From positions 62,001 through 126,000 of the forward strand of contig NZ_MSDV01000071.1 of NCBI RefSeq assembly GCF_001931485.1: DNA of 64,000 nucleotides, in the 5' to 3' direction. Shown here piece after piece: positions 49,859 through 59,295 of this stretch. Positions within the stretch are counted from its first letter, which is position 1. Each line of letters starts with the position of its first letter. Under the pieces are notes generated by a model. The model was not told where the DNA came from and searched no databases. It saw only the letters and a program-made list of their open reading frames with translations. The DNA is from Burkholderia sp. SRS-W-2-2016. GTDB taxonomy: Bacteria; Pseudomonadota; Gammaproteobacteria; Burkholderiales; Burkholderiaceae. Both the position numbers and the translations under genes were made by a program.

Positions 49859-51334
49859 TCAGGTGAAATCGTGCACCTGCGGATATTGCTCGAACACGTC
49901 GAGCATCGTTTCGAGCGCGGCCTTATAGGTATCCTCGCCGACTTCCGCGCCGACGCACACGCGCACCGCGTTGGGACGGTCCGCGTCGCGCACCAGAAAC
50001 GGATCGGGCGACGTGACCGCGATGTCGCGATTGCGCAACTCGCGTACCAGCCGGTCGGTGCGCCAATGGTCGGGCACCCGCAACCATGCCGACAACGCCT
50101 GCGGGTGCGCGCCGAGTACATACTTGCCGAGCGTCTGCCGCAATTGCGCCTGGCGGCGGCCCAGCCGCTCGCGCTGGATCTCGACCAGCCGCGCGGCAGT
50201 GCCGTCGACGATCCAGCGCGTCGCGACCTCGGCCATCGGCGGCGTCGCCATCCAGCTGCTCACGCGCAACACGCTTTCGGCGCGCAGCGCGAGCCGGCGC
50301 GGCGTGGTCAGATAGCCGATGCGCAGTCCAGCCATCACCGACTTCGTCATACTCGTGCAGTAGAACGAAAGATCGGGAATCAGGCTCGAGATCGGCGTCG
50401 AATGTTTCGCGGGCAACGGTCCATAGACGTCGTCCTCGATGATGTACACGCCGTAGCGCTCGGCGATTTTCGCAATCGCGCGGCGCCGCGACTCCGGCAT
50501 CAACGCGACGGTCGGATTGTTCAGCGTCGGCGTGCAGACGAGCGCGGAGATCCGCTCGCTGTCGCACATCTCCTCGAAGTGTTCCGGGTGAATTCCGTAC
50601 TCGTCGATTTCGAGGCCTTTCAGCGTGAAGCCGAGTACGTTCGCCGAGCCGATTACGCCGTGATCGGTGAGGCTCTCGCACAGCACCGTGTCGCCCGGGC
50701 CGACCAGAGAAGCGAGCGCGAGAAAGATGCCGTGCGCCGCGCCATTGGTGACGAGCAAAGTATCGGCGGAAGCGGGCATGCCGAGCGACGCGAGCCACGC
50801 AACGCCCGCCTGGCGATGATGCTCGAAGCCGGCAATCGGACGGAACGCGCGAATCCACGGCTGATCGTCGAGCGTGGACAGCGTCGCGCAGACCTTGCGC
50901 CACATCGCGTCGTGCTCGGACGTGTGGATGATGCGCGCGATCGAAAAATCGACCACCGAGCGCTCGGCCGTATCGAGCATGTAGCTCGACATCGTTTCGG
51001 TCACGCGCGCGGCGACGAAGCTGCCGCGCCCGACCTCGCAGCGGATCAGCCCTTGCCGCTCCAGTTCCTTGTATGCGTTGGTCACCGTTTGCACGCTGAT
51101 CGCCAGCTCCGCGGCAACGTCGCGCTGCGGCGGCAAACGCGCGCCGGGCGGCAGCGCGGCGCTCTCGATGTCGCCGGCGATAGCCTTGACCAATCGCTTG
51201 TATTTCGATTCCACGCCGTGCACCGCGCGCACGGCTTCGCGCCACTGCTCGATCACCGCTGCTCCTTTTTGCTGGCTATCGTTTGGGTCGGACGGCGGCC
51301 TGGCAGGCGGCCGCGGCGTCTCCACCGTCTCCAT
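49859..51334 (-). CDS. enuR: MocR-type GntR/aminotransferase regulator, EnuR candidate
   Basis: 491 residues. N-terminal GntR winged helix (~40-115: 'KAIAGDIESAALPPGARLPPQRDVAAELAISVQTVTNAYKELERQGLI') and a C-terminal class I aminotransferase-like domain. The PLP Lys is Lys331 in 'YCTSMTKSVMAGLRIGY', with 'GVYIIEDDVYGPL' before it. MocR proteins bind PLP and an amino-acid-like effector. EnuR, which controls ectoine breakdown, binds a diaminobutyrate derivative. The assignment here rests on the palindrome shared by this gene's promoter, ehuA/eutD and eutB, not on adjacency. Confidence 0.8.
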   Translation of the reverse strand: METVETPRPPARPPSDPNDSQQKGAAVIEQWREAVRAVHGVESKYKRLVKAIAGDIESAALPPGARLPPQRDVAAELAISVQTVTNAYKELERQGLIRCEVGRGSFVAARVTETMSSYMLDTAERSVVDFSIARIIHTSEHDAMWRKVCATLSTLDDQPWIRAFRPIAGFEHHRQAGVAWLASLGMPASADTLLVTNGAAHGIFLALASLVGPGDTVLCESLTDHGVIGSANVLGFTLKGLEIDEYGIHPEHFEEMCDSERISALVCTPTLNNPTVALMPESRRRAIAKIAERYGVYIIEDDVYGPLPAKHSTPISSLIPDLSFYCTSMTKSVMAGLRIGYLTTPRRLALRAESVLRVSSWMATPPMAEVATRWIVDGTAARLVEIQRERLGRRQAQLRQTLGKYVLGAHPQALSAWLRVPDHWRTDRLVRELRNRDIAVTSPDPFLVRDADRPNAVRVCVGAEVGEDTYKAALETMLDVFEQYPQVHDFT

Positions 51335-51360
51335 AGTGAGGCCAAAAGGGGGCGAAAAAT

Positions 51361-51378
51361 AATTGTCCTAGGGCAATT
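51361..51378. promoter_or_regulatory. MocR-type operator before its own gene
   Basis: AATTGTCCTAGGGCAATT, symmetric except for one base pair, lies 27 bp upstream of the MocR ATG. Best-formed member of the four-locus set, consistent with autoregulation. Confidence 0.65.
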
Positions 51379-51435
51379 GGCGGGGAAAAAATCCACAGCG
51401 TAATGCAGGCCGCCGCGATTGTGCGATGCGGCGGA

Positions 51436-52785
51436 TTACCCGAGAAACGCTTGCCCGACACCCGCCAGCGCGCACAACACGACGATCGCCAGCGGCGGAA
51501 TTTTCCAGCGCGTCAGCAGCAGGAAGCCTGTCGTCGCAACCGCGAAATCGATTCCCGAATGTACTGCGCTGGTCCACACGGGCGAGTACAGCGCCATCGC
51601 CAGCAGTCCGACCACGGCCGCGTTCACGCCGCCGAGCAGCGCCGCCATCGACGGATGCGCGCGCAGCGCCTGCCAGTACGGCAGCGCGGCCAGCACCAGC
51701 AACAAGCCCGGCAGAAAGATGCCGAGCGTCGCCAGCAACGCACCGGCCCAATGATTCGGCGCAACGGTCATGCTCCAGCCGAGAAACGCGGCGAACGTGA
51801 ACAACGGCCCCGGCACCGCCTGCGCCGCGCCATAACCGGCGAGAAAATCGTTCGACGTGACCCAACCGGTCGCGACCGTGTGCTGCTGCAATAGCGGCAG
51901 CACCACGTGACCGCCGCCGAACACCAGCGCGCCGGATCGATAGAAGCCGTCGAATACGCTGAGCGCATGCGCGGCGCCGAAGCGCGTCAGCAGCGGCAAG
52001 CCGAACAGCAGCACGCAGAAAAGCGTCAGCGCGATGGCGCCGGTCCGGCGGGACACCCGGAATTGATTCGCGTATTGCCGCTCGCCGGCCGGCGGCGCGA
52101 CGGCGTTGGCGTTGGCGTTGGCGTTGGCGTTGGCGTTGGCGTTGGCGTTGGCGTTGGCGTTGGCGTTGGCGTTGGCGTTGGCGTTGGCGTTGGCGTTGGC
52201 GTTGGTGGCGGTCGCGCGGCACAACAGCCAGCCCAACGCCGCGCCCACGACGATCACGATCAGTTGCGCGTAGACCGTCGTCAGCACACCGAGCAGCACG
52301 AGCGCGACGATGGCGATCGCCGCGCGGCGCCGATCCGGGCACAGACGCCGCGCCATGTCCCAGACCGCCTGCGCGACAACCGCGACCGCGACGAGCTTCA
52401 GCCCGTGAATCAGGCCGCTCCCCGCACGGCCGCCCAGGTCCGGCGCGATCGCCGCGAATGCGATCAGCAGCAGCACCGACGGCAACGTGAAGCCGCACCA
52501 CGCGGCGAGCCCGCCGAGCCACCCGGCCCTGAGTACACCGATAGAAAAGCCGACCTGGCTGCTGGCCGGCCCCGGCAGGAATTGGCACAAGCCGACCAGA
52601 TCGGTGAAGGTCGCGTCGTCGAGCCAGCCGCGCCGATCGACGAATTCGCGGCGGAAGTACCCGAGGTGCGCGATCGGCCCGCCGAACGAAGTCAGGCCGA
52701 GTTTCAGAAAGACCGCGAGCACTTCGGCCGCGCTGCCGGCGCGAACCTGGGCAATCGGGTCCGGGGAAGTTCTGGTGGTTTTCAT
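51436..52785 (-). CDS. chrA: Chromate transporter ChrA with Asn-Ala repeat linker
   Basis: 449 residues from ATG 52783-52785. Two homologous CHR halves: the first opens 'FLKLGLTSFGGPIAHLGYFRREFV' with 'LCQFLPGPASSQVGFSIG', the second has 'SGALVFGGGHVVLPLLQ' and 'GYGAAQAVPGPLFTFAAFLGW'. Both are CHR signatures. Between the halves, residues ~195-228 are about 17 Asn-Ala dipeptides encoded by a GGCGTT hexamer array. The protein exports chromate or moves related oxyanions. The linker is cytoplasmic or periplasmic and probably tolerates length change. Single-gene unit, divergent from a porin. Confidence 0.9.
   Translation of the reverse strand: MKTTRTSPDPIAQVRAGSAAEVLAVFLKLGLTSFGGPIAHLGYFRREFVDRRGWLDDATFTDLVGLCQFLPGPASSQVGFSIGVLRAGWLGGLAAWCGFTLPSVLLLIAFAAIAPDLGGRAGSGLIHGLKLVAVAVVAQAVWDMARRLCPDRRRAAIAIVALVLLGVLTTVYAQLIVIVVGAALGWLLCRATATNANANANANANANANANANANANANANANANANAVAPPAGERQYANQFRVSRRTGAIALTLFCVLLFGLPLLTRFGAAHALSVFDGFYRSGALVFGGGHVVLPLLQQHTVATGWVTSNDFLAGYGAAQAVPGPLFTFAAFLGWSMTVAPNHWAGALLATLGIFLPGLLLVLAALPYWQALRAHPSMAALLGGVNAAVVGLLAMALYSPVWTSAVHSGIDFAVATTGFLLLTRWKIPPLAIVVLCALAGVGQAFLG
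52102..52205. repeat. Hexanucleotide tandem repeat (GGCGTT)x17 inside chrA
   Basis: About 17.3 perfect copies of GGCGTT on the plus strand, no interruptions. Read from the minus strand it gives AAC-GCC codons (Asn-Ala). The unit is a multiple of three, so slippage changes linker length but never the frame. Confidence 0.95.
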
Positions 52786-53084
52786 TGGGTGTTCGAGAGC
52801 CGTGATCGACGCTTGCGTCGCGAGTTCGATTATCAGGCTGACGGGCTTGCGATGGCGAGTGTGCTGGTTTACCCGGCCGCATCGCATGTAAAAAAATGCC
52901 ACCCAATCTAAGTTTTTTGCATGGACCCAGCGCCGGCCGCGCGATTAACCTTTGCGCCTGCCGTTCGATACCTGCTTCACCGCAATCGCGCCACGGTGCG
53001 ACACGTACATTAGCTCTGCCAACTAAAACACCAATAAAAGCAAAACGACATTCCCGGGGGCATATATAACAACGGAGATATTGC
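52786..53084. other. Divergent promoter region chrA / porin
   Basis: 299 bp. On the plus strand a TATATAAC-like -10 region and GGAGAT ribosome site precede the porin ATG. On the minus strand no convincing ribosome site precedes chrA. No ORF is supported. Confidence 0.4.
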
Positions 53085-54170
53085 ATGAAGAGGTACATCG
53101 CTCTCGCATCGGGCGTCATTCTGTGCTGCTCGTTCGCTTCGTCCGCATTCGCGCAATCGAGCGTCACGCTCTATGGCGTGCTCGACAACGGCTTCGTCTA
53201 TCAGAGTGCGGGCAGCAACAACTCGGCGTTCCGGGCAGTACCCGGCGGGCTTTTCTCGACCCGCTACGGCCTGCGGGGCTCCGAGGATATCGGCAACGGT
53301 CTGCACGTGAATTTCCAGTTGGAGCAGGCTTTTTCCGGTCAGACGGGCGCGGCGACCGATCCGACCAAGGCTTTTAACCGGCTGGCATTCGTCGGTCTGT
53401 CCGGCGGTTTCGGCGAGATGCGCTTCGGCCTGCAAAACTCGCCGCAATACGATGTTCTGCAGGCGGCAATGGATCCGTCGTGGGTGAAGAGCATTGCTTC
53501 GCCGATGAATAACTTCAACGCGCTGATCATCCGTGCGAACAACGGCATTTCGTACTACACGCCCACGTTTGGCGGGCTCAATGCGAAGTTCATGATCGCA
53601 CTACGCGACTCCTCGACGGGCGGCGGCAACGGCATCGGGTTCTACAACGCGGTCGTGCAGTACCTCAATGGACCGTTGAACGTCGCGGCTGGCTACGAAC
53701 GAGGAGACGAACCGGCCATCGGCGCGGGCGGCAGCTATAACCTCGCGGGCGGTGCGGCCGCGGGTTCCGGCGCGGTACTGAGCGTATTCAATGCGGGCGC
53801 TTCGTATGCATTCGGTGCGAATCGCGTCTGGCTCGCTTACCACACGGAGAATCTGACCCGGACGCCGAAGTACATGCAACACGACGTCTACCAGATCTCG
53901 GACTCCTATCAGTTCGACCCATTCGCGCTACTTTCGCTGATGTACGGATACGTGCACGACCGCACCGGCCACGGTAATAACGCGCAGCAACTGGGGCTGC
54001 TGTTCGAGTACTCGCTGTCCAAATCGACCGAGCTTTATACGGCGGCCGGTTTCATCCAGAACCGCAATCAGGCCAGTTACACGCTTTCCGGTACCGCGTA
54101 TGCGGGCCTTGCGGTCACACCCGGCACCGATACGCGCGGCATCGGGGTCGGGCTGGTGCACAAGTTCTGA
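53085..54170 (+). CDS. Outer-membrane porin (Porin_4, Burkholderia type)
   Basis: 361 residues. Signal peptide to 'SSAFA|QSSVTLYGVLDNGF', the classic start of beta-proteobacterial trimeric porins. Gly/aromatic-alternating beta strands follow, with 'STRYGLRGSEDIGNGLHVNFQLEQAFSGQTGA', 'RLAFVGLSGGFGEMRFGLQ' and the loop-3 region, ending in 'GIGVGLVHKF' with the terminal Phe needed for BAM recognition. A general or anion-preferring channel. GGAGAT site. The downstream esterase-like lipoprotein may share a nutrient role. Confidence 0.95.
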   Translation: MKRYIALASGVILCCSFASSAFAQSSVTLYGVLDNGFVYQSAGSNNSAFRAVPGGLFSTRYGLRGSEDIGNGLHVNFQLEQAFSGQTGAATDPTKAFNRLAFVGLSGGFGEMRFGLQNSPQYDVLQAAMDPSWVKSIASPMNNFNALIIRANNGISYYTPTFGGLNAKFMIALRDSSTGGGNGIGFYNAVVQYLNGPLNVAAGYERGDEPAIGAGGSYNLAGGAAAGSGAVLSVFNAGASYAFGANRVWLAYHTENLTRTPKYMQHDVYQISDSYQFDPFALLSLMYGYVHDRTGHGNNAQQLGLLFEYSLSKSTELYTAAGFIQNRNQASYTLSGTAYAGLAVTPGTDTRGIGVGLVHKF

Positions 54171-54384
54171 CATCGATCACGACGCCGGTGCCCGCTTGCG
54201 GAAAGCCTACCCATAAATAAAAGGCAACTTCCAATAAGTACAAAGCATGTTAGGGATTGGTCAAACGACTGTAACGTTCTCCCTGTGTCGAAACCGATGC
54301 GCTCCTGTGGGAAACACCTCAGGCGACACACTCCGCCCGTCTGGCCCGCGGGACGAAAAACATAACCTTGGAGACACCTTACAG

Positions 54385-56124
54385 ATGCTTCGCCTTCGCA
54401 CTATGCTCGGCACCGGCTTGCTGATGTCGCTGGCCGCCTGCGGCTCGGACCACTCGGACACCGCCGCCACCACCACTACACCCGCGGCCACCGCGGCCGC
54501 CACCGGCGTGTACGACAGCGCGCTGGCTTTCAATAAAGACGGCTACACGACGATCAACGTGACGATCGACGGCGTACAAACGCCGGTGCGCTGGTACAAG
54601 GAAGTCTGCTACGTCGGCAAGCCGATCGAAATGGCCGGCACGCAGAGCGGTCTGCGAGGCACGACGACCATTAGCAATACGAAGTGCGGCTATCAGAGCA
54701 TGAATATCTTCGTGCCCGAAAGCGCCGCCAACGACCAGGACACCGCGATCTACTTCGCCGTCAACAACGCCGGCTGGATGGCCAGCTACGTGACGGCCAG
54801 CGTCGCGGACGGCGCGACGTTCAACAGCAGCACCAGCAATGTCGGCGCCGCGCTGAAGGCCGGCTACGTGTATATCGATGTCGCGTCGCGCAGCCGCGGG
54901 ATCACCGCGGCCGACGGCAGCTATCCGGGCAAGGCGCCGGCGGCGGTCGTCGATGCGAAAGCGGCAGTGCGCTATCTGCGCCTGAACGATGCGGCGATGC
55001 CCGGCAACGCCAACCATATCGTCGTGAACGGCACCAGCGGCGGCGGCGCGCTGTCGTCGATCCTCGGCGCCTCCGGCAATAGCGCCGACTACTATCCGTA
55101 TCTCGCCGAGATCGGCGCGGCCGGCATCGACAAGGACGGCAAGAGCACGCTGCACGACGACGTTCTCGCAATCAACGCGTACTGCCCGATCACCGACCTG
55201 GGCAACGCGGACCTGCATTACGAGTGGCTGTTCAACGTACTCGGCACGCGCGCCGCGGTCGATGCGACGAGCGGAACCTATCCGGGCGTGGCCGGCAGCA
55301 ATACGAACCCCACCGGCAGCGCGAGCCTGATGAACGCGTTCGTCACGTACCAGAACAGCCTGGGTCTGAAGAACTACGACGGCACTGCGCTGACCGCGAG
55401 CACGATGCTGGCCAACGTTCAGGACGAACTGATCCGCTCGGCTGAAACGTATATGGCGGCCGGCGGCACGATCCCGGCGCTCGGCGCGACCGCGACCTAT
55501 ACGTCGAACGGTCCGAGCGGATCGTCGTCATTCAGTTATACCAACGACTGGATCAGCGTGGACAGCGCGAGCAAAACGGTACTGTCGCTCGACATCCAGA
55601 AGTACCTGAAATTCCTCGCGACCCAAAGCAAGCTGAAGCCGACGCCGGCGTTCGACCAGACCGGCCTCACCATCGCGACCTCGACCGTCGCGGGCGGCAA
55701 CGGCGGCGAAACCAACCTGTTCGGCACCAGCGCGCAGAAGTACTCGAACTTCACCGAGTACGGCTGGAACAACAACGACACCGCCGGCGACGGCGTCGGC
55801 AAGGACGACACCGGTTATGCGTGGGCCGACTACCCGAGCCGTCAGGCGCTGCTGACCCAGACGAAGCTGATCAACCCGATGGCCTACATCGGCACGGACA
55901 GCACGACCGCGCCGTACTGGTACATCCGCGTGGGCACCCGCGATCGCGATACGTCGGTGACGGTGTCGATGAACCTGAGCCGCGCGTTGAAGGCCGATAG
56001 CAAGGTCACCGACCTGAACTATCACCTCGCGTGGGATCAGCCGCACGCCGGTAACTACGACGTGCCGGAAGCGATGGCGTGGATCCAGCAGACGCTGGCC
56101 GCGGCGAAGGCGAAGGGTCTCTAA
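54385..56124 (+). CDS. Tannase/feruloyl-esterase-like alpha/beta-hydrolase lipoprotein
   Basis: 579 residues. Signal with lipobox LAAC ('MSLAACGSD'), then a Thr/Ala-rich linker and an alpha/beta-hydrolase core. Nucleophile elbow 'NGTSGGGALSS' (Ser218), acid candidates Asp520/Asp522 ('GTRDRDTSV'), His554 ('WDQPHAGNYD'). Layout and length match subtype B tannases, which cut galloyl esters of tannins. Feruloyl or other phenolic esters are alternatives. Surface-anchored. A GGAG site lies about 10 bp before the ATG at 54385, and a strong terminator follows. Confidence 0.82.
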   Translation: MLRLRTMLGTGLLMSLAACGSDHSDTAATTTTPAATAAATGVYDSALAFNKDGYTTINVTIDGVQTPVRWYKEVCYVGKPIEMAGTQSGLRGTTTISNTKCGYQSMNIFVPESAANDQDTAIYFAVNNAGWMASYVTASVADGATFNSSTSNVGAALKAGYVYIDVASRSRGITAADGSYPGKAPAAVVDAKAAVRYLRLNDAAMPGNANHIVVNGTSGGGALSSILGASGNSADYYPYLAEIGAAGIDKDGKSTLHDDVLAINAYCPITDLGNADLHYEWLFNVLGTRAAVDATSGTYPGVAGSNTNPTGSASLMNAFVTYQNSLGLKNYDGTALTASTMLANVQDELIRSAETYMAAGGTIPALGATATYTSNGPSGSSSFSYTNDWISVDSASKTVLSLDIQKYLKFLATQSKLKPTPAFDQTGLTIATSTVAGGNGGETNLFGTSAQKYSNFTEYGWNNNDTAGDGVGKDDTGYAWADYPSRQALLTQTKLINPMAYIGTDSTTAPYWYIRVGTRDRDTSVTVSMNLSRALKADSKVTDLNYHLAWDQPHAGNYDVPEAMAWIQQTLAAAKAKGL

Positions 56125-56138
56125 ACCCCAGGCAACCA

Positions 56139-56178
56139 CGAGGGGCGGCGCGATGGTTACGCGCCGCCCCTCGTTTTA
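56139..56178 (+). terminator. Strong terminator after the tannase-like gene
   Basis: CGAGGGGCGGCGCG (56139-56152) pairs with CGCGCCGCCCCTCG (56160-56173), 7-base loop, then TTTTATTT. Confidence 0.92.
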
Positions 56179-56186
56179 TTTCCCAC

Positions 56187-57020
56187 TCACCCCAACTCCG
56201 GCTCGAACGCGAACCGCTCGATCTCTCCATCGCGCGCGACCACCACCGTGCTCTCCGGAATCTCCTGCCACCATCCCGGCAAATCCGCGAGCGGTTCCGA
56301 CAACACCAGAAACGCATCCTGCCCGGCCATCGCAATGCGCGGATCGTCGGGATACAACTCGTGCAGATGACGGAACGACGTGTTGTGAAACAGCGAGCGC
56401 GATTGCCGTTCGCTCGAATAACGCACCGCGACGATCTGCTCGCCGTCGGTTGCGCAGACGGTCATGTTCAGCGGCTGCTCGACGCCGTGGCGCCGGCCGG
56501 TTTCCTCGACGAAGCCCACCATCCGTTTGAGCGCGGTGACCGGCGCCAACTCGAGCCCGAACGTCAGCGCGAGAAAGAACAGTACTTCGGAATCGGTCGA
56601 TCCTTCGATCGACGGAAACAGTTCCGGCGCGATTGCGACCATCAGATCGCGGCGCAACGCCGGATAGTTGCGCACGAGGCCGTTATGCGCGAACAGCCAG
56701 CGCCCATGACGAAACGGATGACAGTTGGTTTCCTGCGACGGCGTATCGGTGGCCGCGCGGATGTGCGCGACGAACAGCGGCGCATGGATCGCGCGCGCGG
56801 CTTCGCGCAGATTGCGATCGCTCCACGCCGGCTGGATGCAGCGATAGCGAAACGGAATGTCGGTCGGATGTCCGTACCAGCCGATCCCGAAACCGTCGCC
56901 GTTGGTGGTCGTGTGGCCGAGCCGCGAATGCAGGCTCTGATCGATCAGCGAGTGCTTCGCATTGAACAGCACCGTTTCGAGTTGCAGCGGTTTGCCGGAA
57001 TAAGCGAGCCAACGGCACAT
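56187..57020 (-). CDS. Class II glutamine amidotransferase, YafJ/EgtC-like
   Basis: 277 residues. After Met removal, Cys2 ('MCRWLAYSGKPLQLET') is the N-terminal nucleophile of Ntn-type amidotransferases. Further family blocks: 'HTTTNGDGFGIGWYG', 'FVAHIRAATDTPSQETNCHPFRHGRWLFAHNG', 'STDSEVLFFLAL'. It should release ammonia from glutamine for an unknown acceptor. EgtC (ergothioneine) is a relative, but egtB/D are not adjacent. AGGAG before the ATG. Monocistronic. Confidence 0.88.
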   Translation of the reverse strand: MCRWLAYSGKPLQLETVLFNAKHSLIDQSLHSRLGHTTTNGDGFGIGWYGHPTDIPFRYRCIQPAWSDRNLREAARAIHAPLFVAHIRAATDTPSQETNCHPFRHGRWLFAHNGLVRNYPALRRDLMVAIAPELFPSIEGSTDSEVLFFLALTFGLELAPVTALKRMVGFVEETGRRHGVEQPLNMTVCATDGEQIVAVRYSSERQSRSLFHNTSFRHLHELYPDDPRIAMAGQDAFLVLSEPLADLPGWWQEIPESTVVVARDGEIERFAFEPELG

Positions 57021-57346
57021 GGGTTATCTCCTGTCGAATAGCGAACCGTCATCAAATCTCCACCTGCGCGCCCACTTCGATGCCGCGTTTTCGCTTCGAA
57101 TCTTTCGTTTCGTTGCCGCGAAGTCGTTCGATCGTACGGGCTGTTCGTGCCGGGCGTGCGCCGGGGCCTGTTCACGCGCGCTAGAGGAAGTATAGAAATT
57201 TCCGGCCCATCCGGGCTCCGGAAAACGATCTCACAGGGGGGCCGAACGGCGTTCGCGAAACCCTGAGATCACGCGCATTCGCCTGAATAAAGGCAAGCTG
57301 TTTGGCCTGTCCGCGCGAAGGCCGTGCGCAAGCGATCAGGCCGCTT
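57021..57346. other. Intergenic, no gene seen
   Basis: 326 bp between the amidotransferase start and the diguanylate cyclase stop, both on the minus strand. It must hold the amidotransferase promoter. I see no ORF, hairpin with T-run or repeat. Confidence 0.4.
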
Positions 57347-58534
57347 TCAGTTGGAGGAGCAGCTTGTCGCGGGCAGCGCGGTGCCCGGCGTCTGTTCGAG
57401 CCGGTTGCCGCCGAGCGACTTGGCGCGGTACAACGCGCGATCGGCGGCCGACAGCAACTCGGTCAGTGACGTCGTCGTATCGCTCGTCTCGGCGAGACCG
57501 ATACTGACGGTCGCGCGAATCGGCTCGCCGTCCACGCGATGGGACATCGTCGCGAACCGGTACGCGACGGTTTCGCCGAGCGCTTTCGCACGCGCGCTGT
57601 CGTAGCCCGGCAGCAGCGCGGCAAATTCTTCGCCGCCGATGCGCGCCAGAATCGCGTCCGCGCCGGTCACGCTGCGCACGGTCGCCGCGAACGACTGCAA
57701 GACTTCGTCGCCGGTCTTGTGGCCATGGCGGTCGTTGATCCGCTTGAAGTGATCGAGGTCGAACGCGAGCAGCGACACCGGTCGTCGAGCTGTTTCGTAG
57801 TCACGAATAACCCGCTCGCCCTCTTCGAAAAACAGCTTCCGGTTGCCGAGGCGCGTCAGATAATCCGTGCGCGATTCCTTCAGCAACTCGGCGTGAATTT
57901 CTTCGCGGGTGAGCCGCAGCAACGTCATCGGCAGAATGACCGAGTACAGCACCCCTTCGTACATCGTGATCTGGCTGGACACCGCCAGCACGTGCAGCCC
58001 GAACCGCGCGACCAGCCACGGCAGCACGAGCGCCCGAAGCACGTAAATCAGCGCGTGCAGACCCGCGACCGCCACCGCGACGCGGCGCGATTGCCCCGCC
58101 GGCAGACGATCGCCGCGCAGCAACTCGACGGCCGTCAGCGCGGAAGCCAGCCCGATCGGCAGCGCGCTCACATACATCCACACCGCGGCCGGCCAACGCG
58201 TGCCGCCTAGCGTCCAGATCACCGCCATCAACAGCAATAGCGCAATCGAGCCGGCCCGATACTGCCGGCCGTTGAACATCGCAACCCCATGCAGCACCAG
58301 CAGATAGCCGGACAGAATCACCAGATTGCTCACCGCGGGGCCGGCGGCGCCCAGCAGCGCACTGCGAAATGCGGCGAGCGCGCAGCCCGTTCCCAGCGTC
58401 GCGTAGCCGATCGCCAGCATGCGCAGTTCGCGCGCACGCTTCGGATGAGACAGGTGTTCCCAATACAACATCGCGGAACTGGCCAGCAGCGTTCCGATCA
58501 CGAGGAAGTAAAGGGTGGCTAAATCGACTTTCAT
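57347..58534 (-). CDS. Membrane diguanylate cyclase (GGEEF)
   Basis: 395 residues, ATG 58532-58534 (an upstream TTG adds ten). Seven or so hydrophobic segments occupy residues ~5-220, then a GGDEF domain: 'DYLTRLGNRKLFFEEGERV', 'LAFDLDHFKRINDRHGHKTGDEVLQ' and the active GGEEF in 'ARIGGEEFAALLPG'. It should make c-di-GMP. There is no RxxD product-inhibition site directly before GGEEF that I can see. It lies next to a TetR gene but is probably independent. Confidence 0.92.
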   Translation of the reverse strand: MKVDLATLYFLVIGTLLASSAMLYWEHLSHPKRARELRMLAIGYATLGTGCALAAFRSALLGAAGPAVSNLVILSGYLLVLHGVAMFNGRQYRAGSIALLLLMAVIWTLGGTRWPAAVWMYVSALPIGLASALTAVELLRGDRLPAGQSRRVAVAVAGLHALIYVLRALVLPWLVARFGLHVLAVSSQITMYEGVLYSVILPMTLLRLTREEIHAELLKESRTDYLTRLGNRKLFFEEGERVIRDYETARRPVSLLAFDLDHFKRINDRHGHKTGDEVLQSFAATVRSVTGADAILARIGGEEFAALLPGYDSARAKALGETVAYRFATMSHRVDGEPIRATVSIGLAETSDTTTSLTELLSAADRALYRAKSLGGNRLEQTPGTALPATSCSSN

Positions 58535-58673
58535 CACTGACGCCAAAGCGCGTCCCCGGCACAACGGGAAGCAGGTTGCAGATCAAGCATGAGATAACGG
58601 CAAATGCCGAGAATTTTTGAGATGATACGCGACGCGCGGCGTGGACGGCCGGCTCAAACCCGCTAAAACCCGC

Positions 58674-59285
58674 TTACGCGTAGCGCGCGAGGAACATATC
58701 CACGGCCGCTTGCGCGACCCGCTTCTGCTCGCTCGCGTCGAGCAGCGGCTGCCCCATCGCCACCTGCGGCCAGAACGCGGACGCCTTGACGAGCCCCTGC
58801 AATTGCATCGCCGCGAACACCGGATCGTCGGTCCTGATCCGCCCGTCCGCGGCCGCCGCCCGCACCCATGCGGTCAAATCTTCCTCACGCTCGCCCATTC
58901 GCGCGACCATGTCCCGCGCCCGTTCCGGCGCATGCAAGCCGGCCGCGATCGCGACGCGGGCCAGCGCGAGGAAAGAGTCGTCGTTGAGCAGGCGCAGCTT
59001 GCGCTCCACCAGATCGAGCAGTTGCGCGCGCAGCGGCTGGCCGGCCCGATAAGCGGGCGCGTCGCCGTCATGGCTCGCATCCCACAGCTGATGAAGAATC
59101 GCCGCGAACAGCGCGTCCTTGCTCGGGAAATGGTTGTAGACCGTGCGTTTCGACGCGTTCGCGCGGGCGGCGATACGGTCCATGCTGGTGGCGTCGTAAC
59201 CGGCCGCGAGAAATTCCTCGATCGCGGCGGTGATGATCGCCACCCGCTTCCGGTCGGTCAGACGTTGAGGTGTACTGGGTTCCAT
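58674..59285 (-). CDS. TetR-family repressor
   Basis: 203 residues. N-terminal TetR helix-turn-helix 'DRKRVAIITAAIEEFLAAGYDATSMDRIAARANASKRTVYNHFPSKDALFAAIL' and a helical TetR_C-type ligand domain. Divergent from an MBL-fold hydrolase gene with two operator-like palindromes between them, so it likely represses both itself and the hydrolase. Confidence 0.92.
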   Translation of the reverse strand: MEPSTPQRLTDRKRVAIITAAIEEFLAAGYDATSMDRIAARANASKRTVYNHFPSKDALFAAILHQLWDASHDGDAPAYRAGQPLRAQLLDLVERKLRLLNDDSFLALARVAIAAGLHAPERARDMVARMGEREEDLTAWVRAAAADGRIRTDDPVFAAMQLQGLVKASAFWPQVAMGQPLLDASEQKRVAQAAVDMFLARYA

Positions 59286-59295
59286 CGACGGATTT

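Noticed and set aside
49694..51403. A 569-codon frame opposite the MocR gene
   Set aside because: Shadow of the MocR gene with no domain or start signal.
51368..53167. A 599-codon frame over chrA containing an Arg-Gln repeat
   Set aside because: It is the hexamer array read out of frame. The ChrA frame has both CHR motifs.
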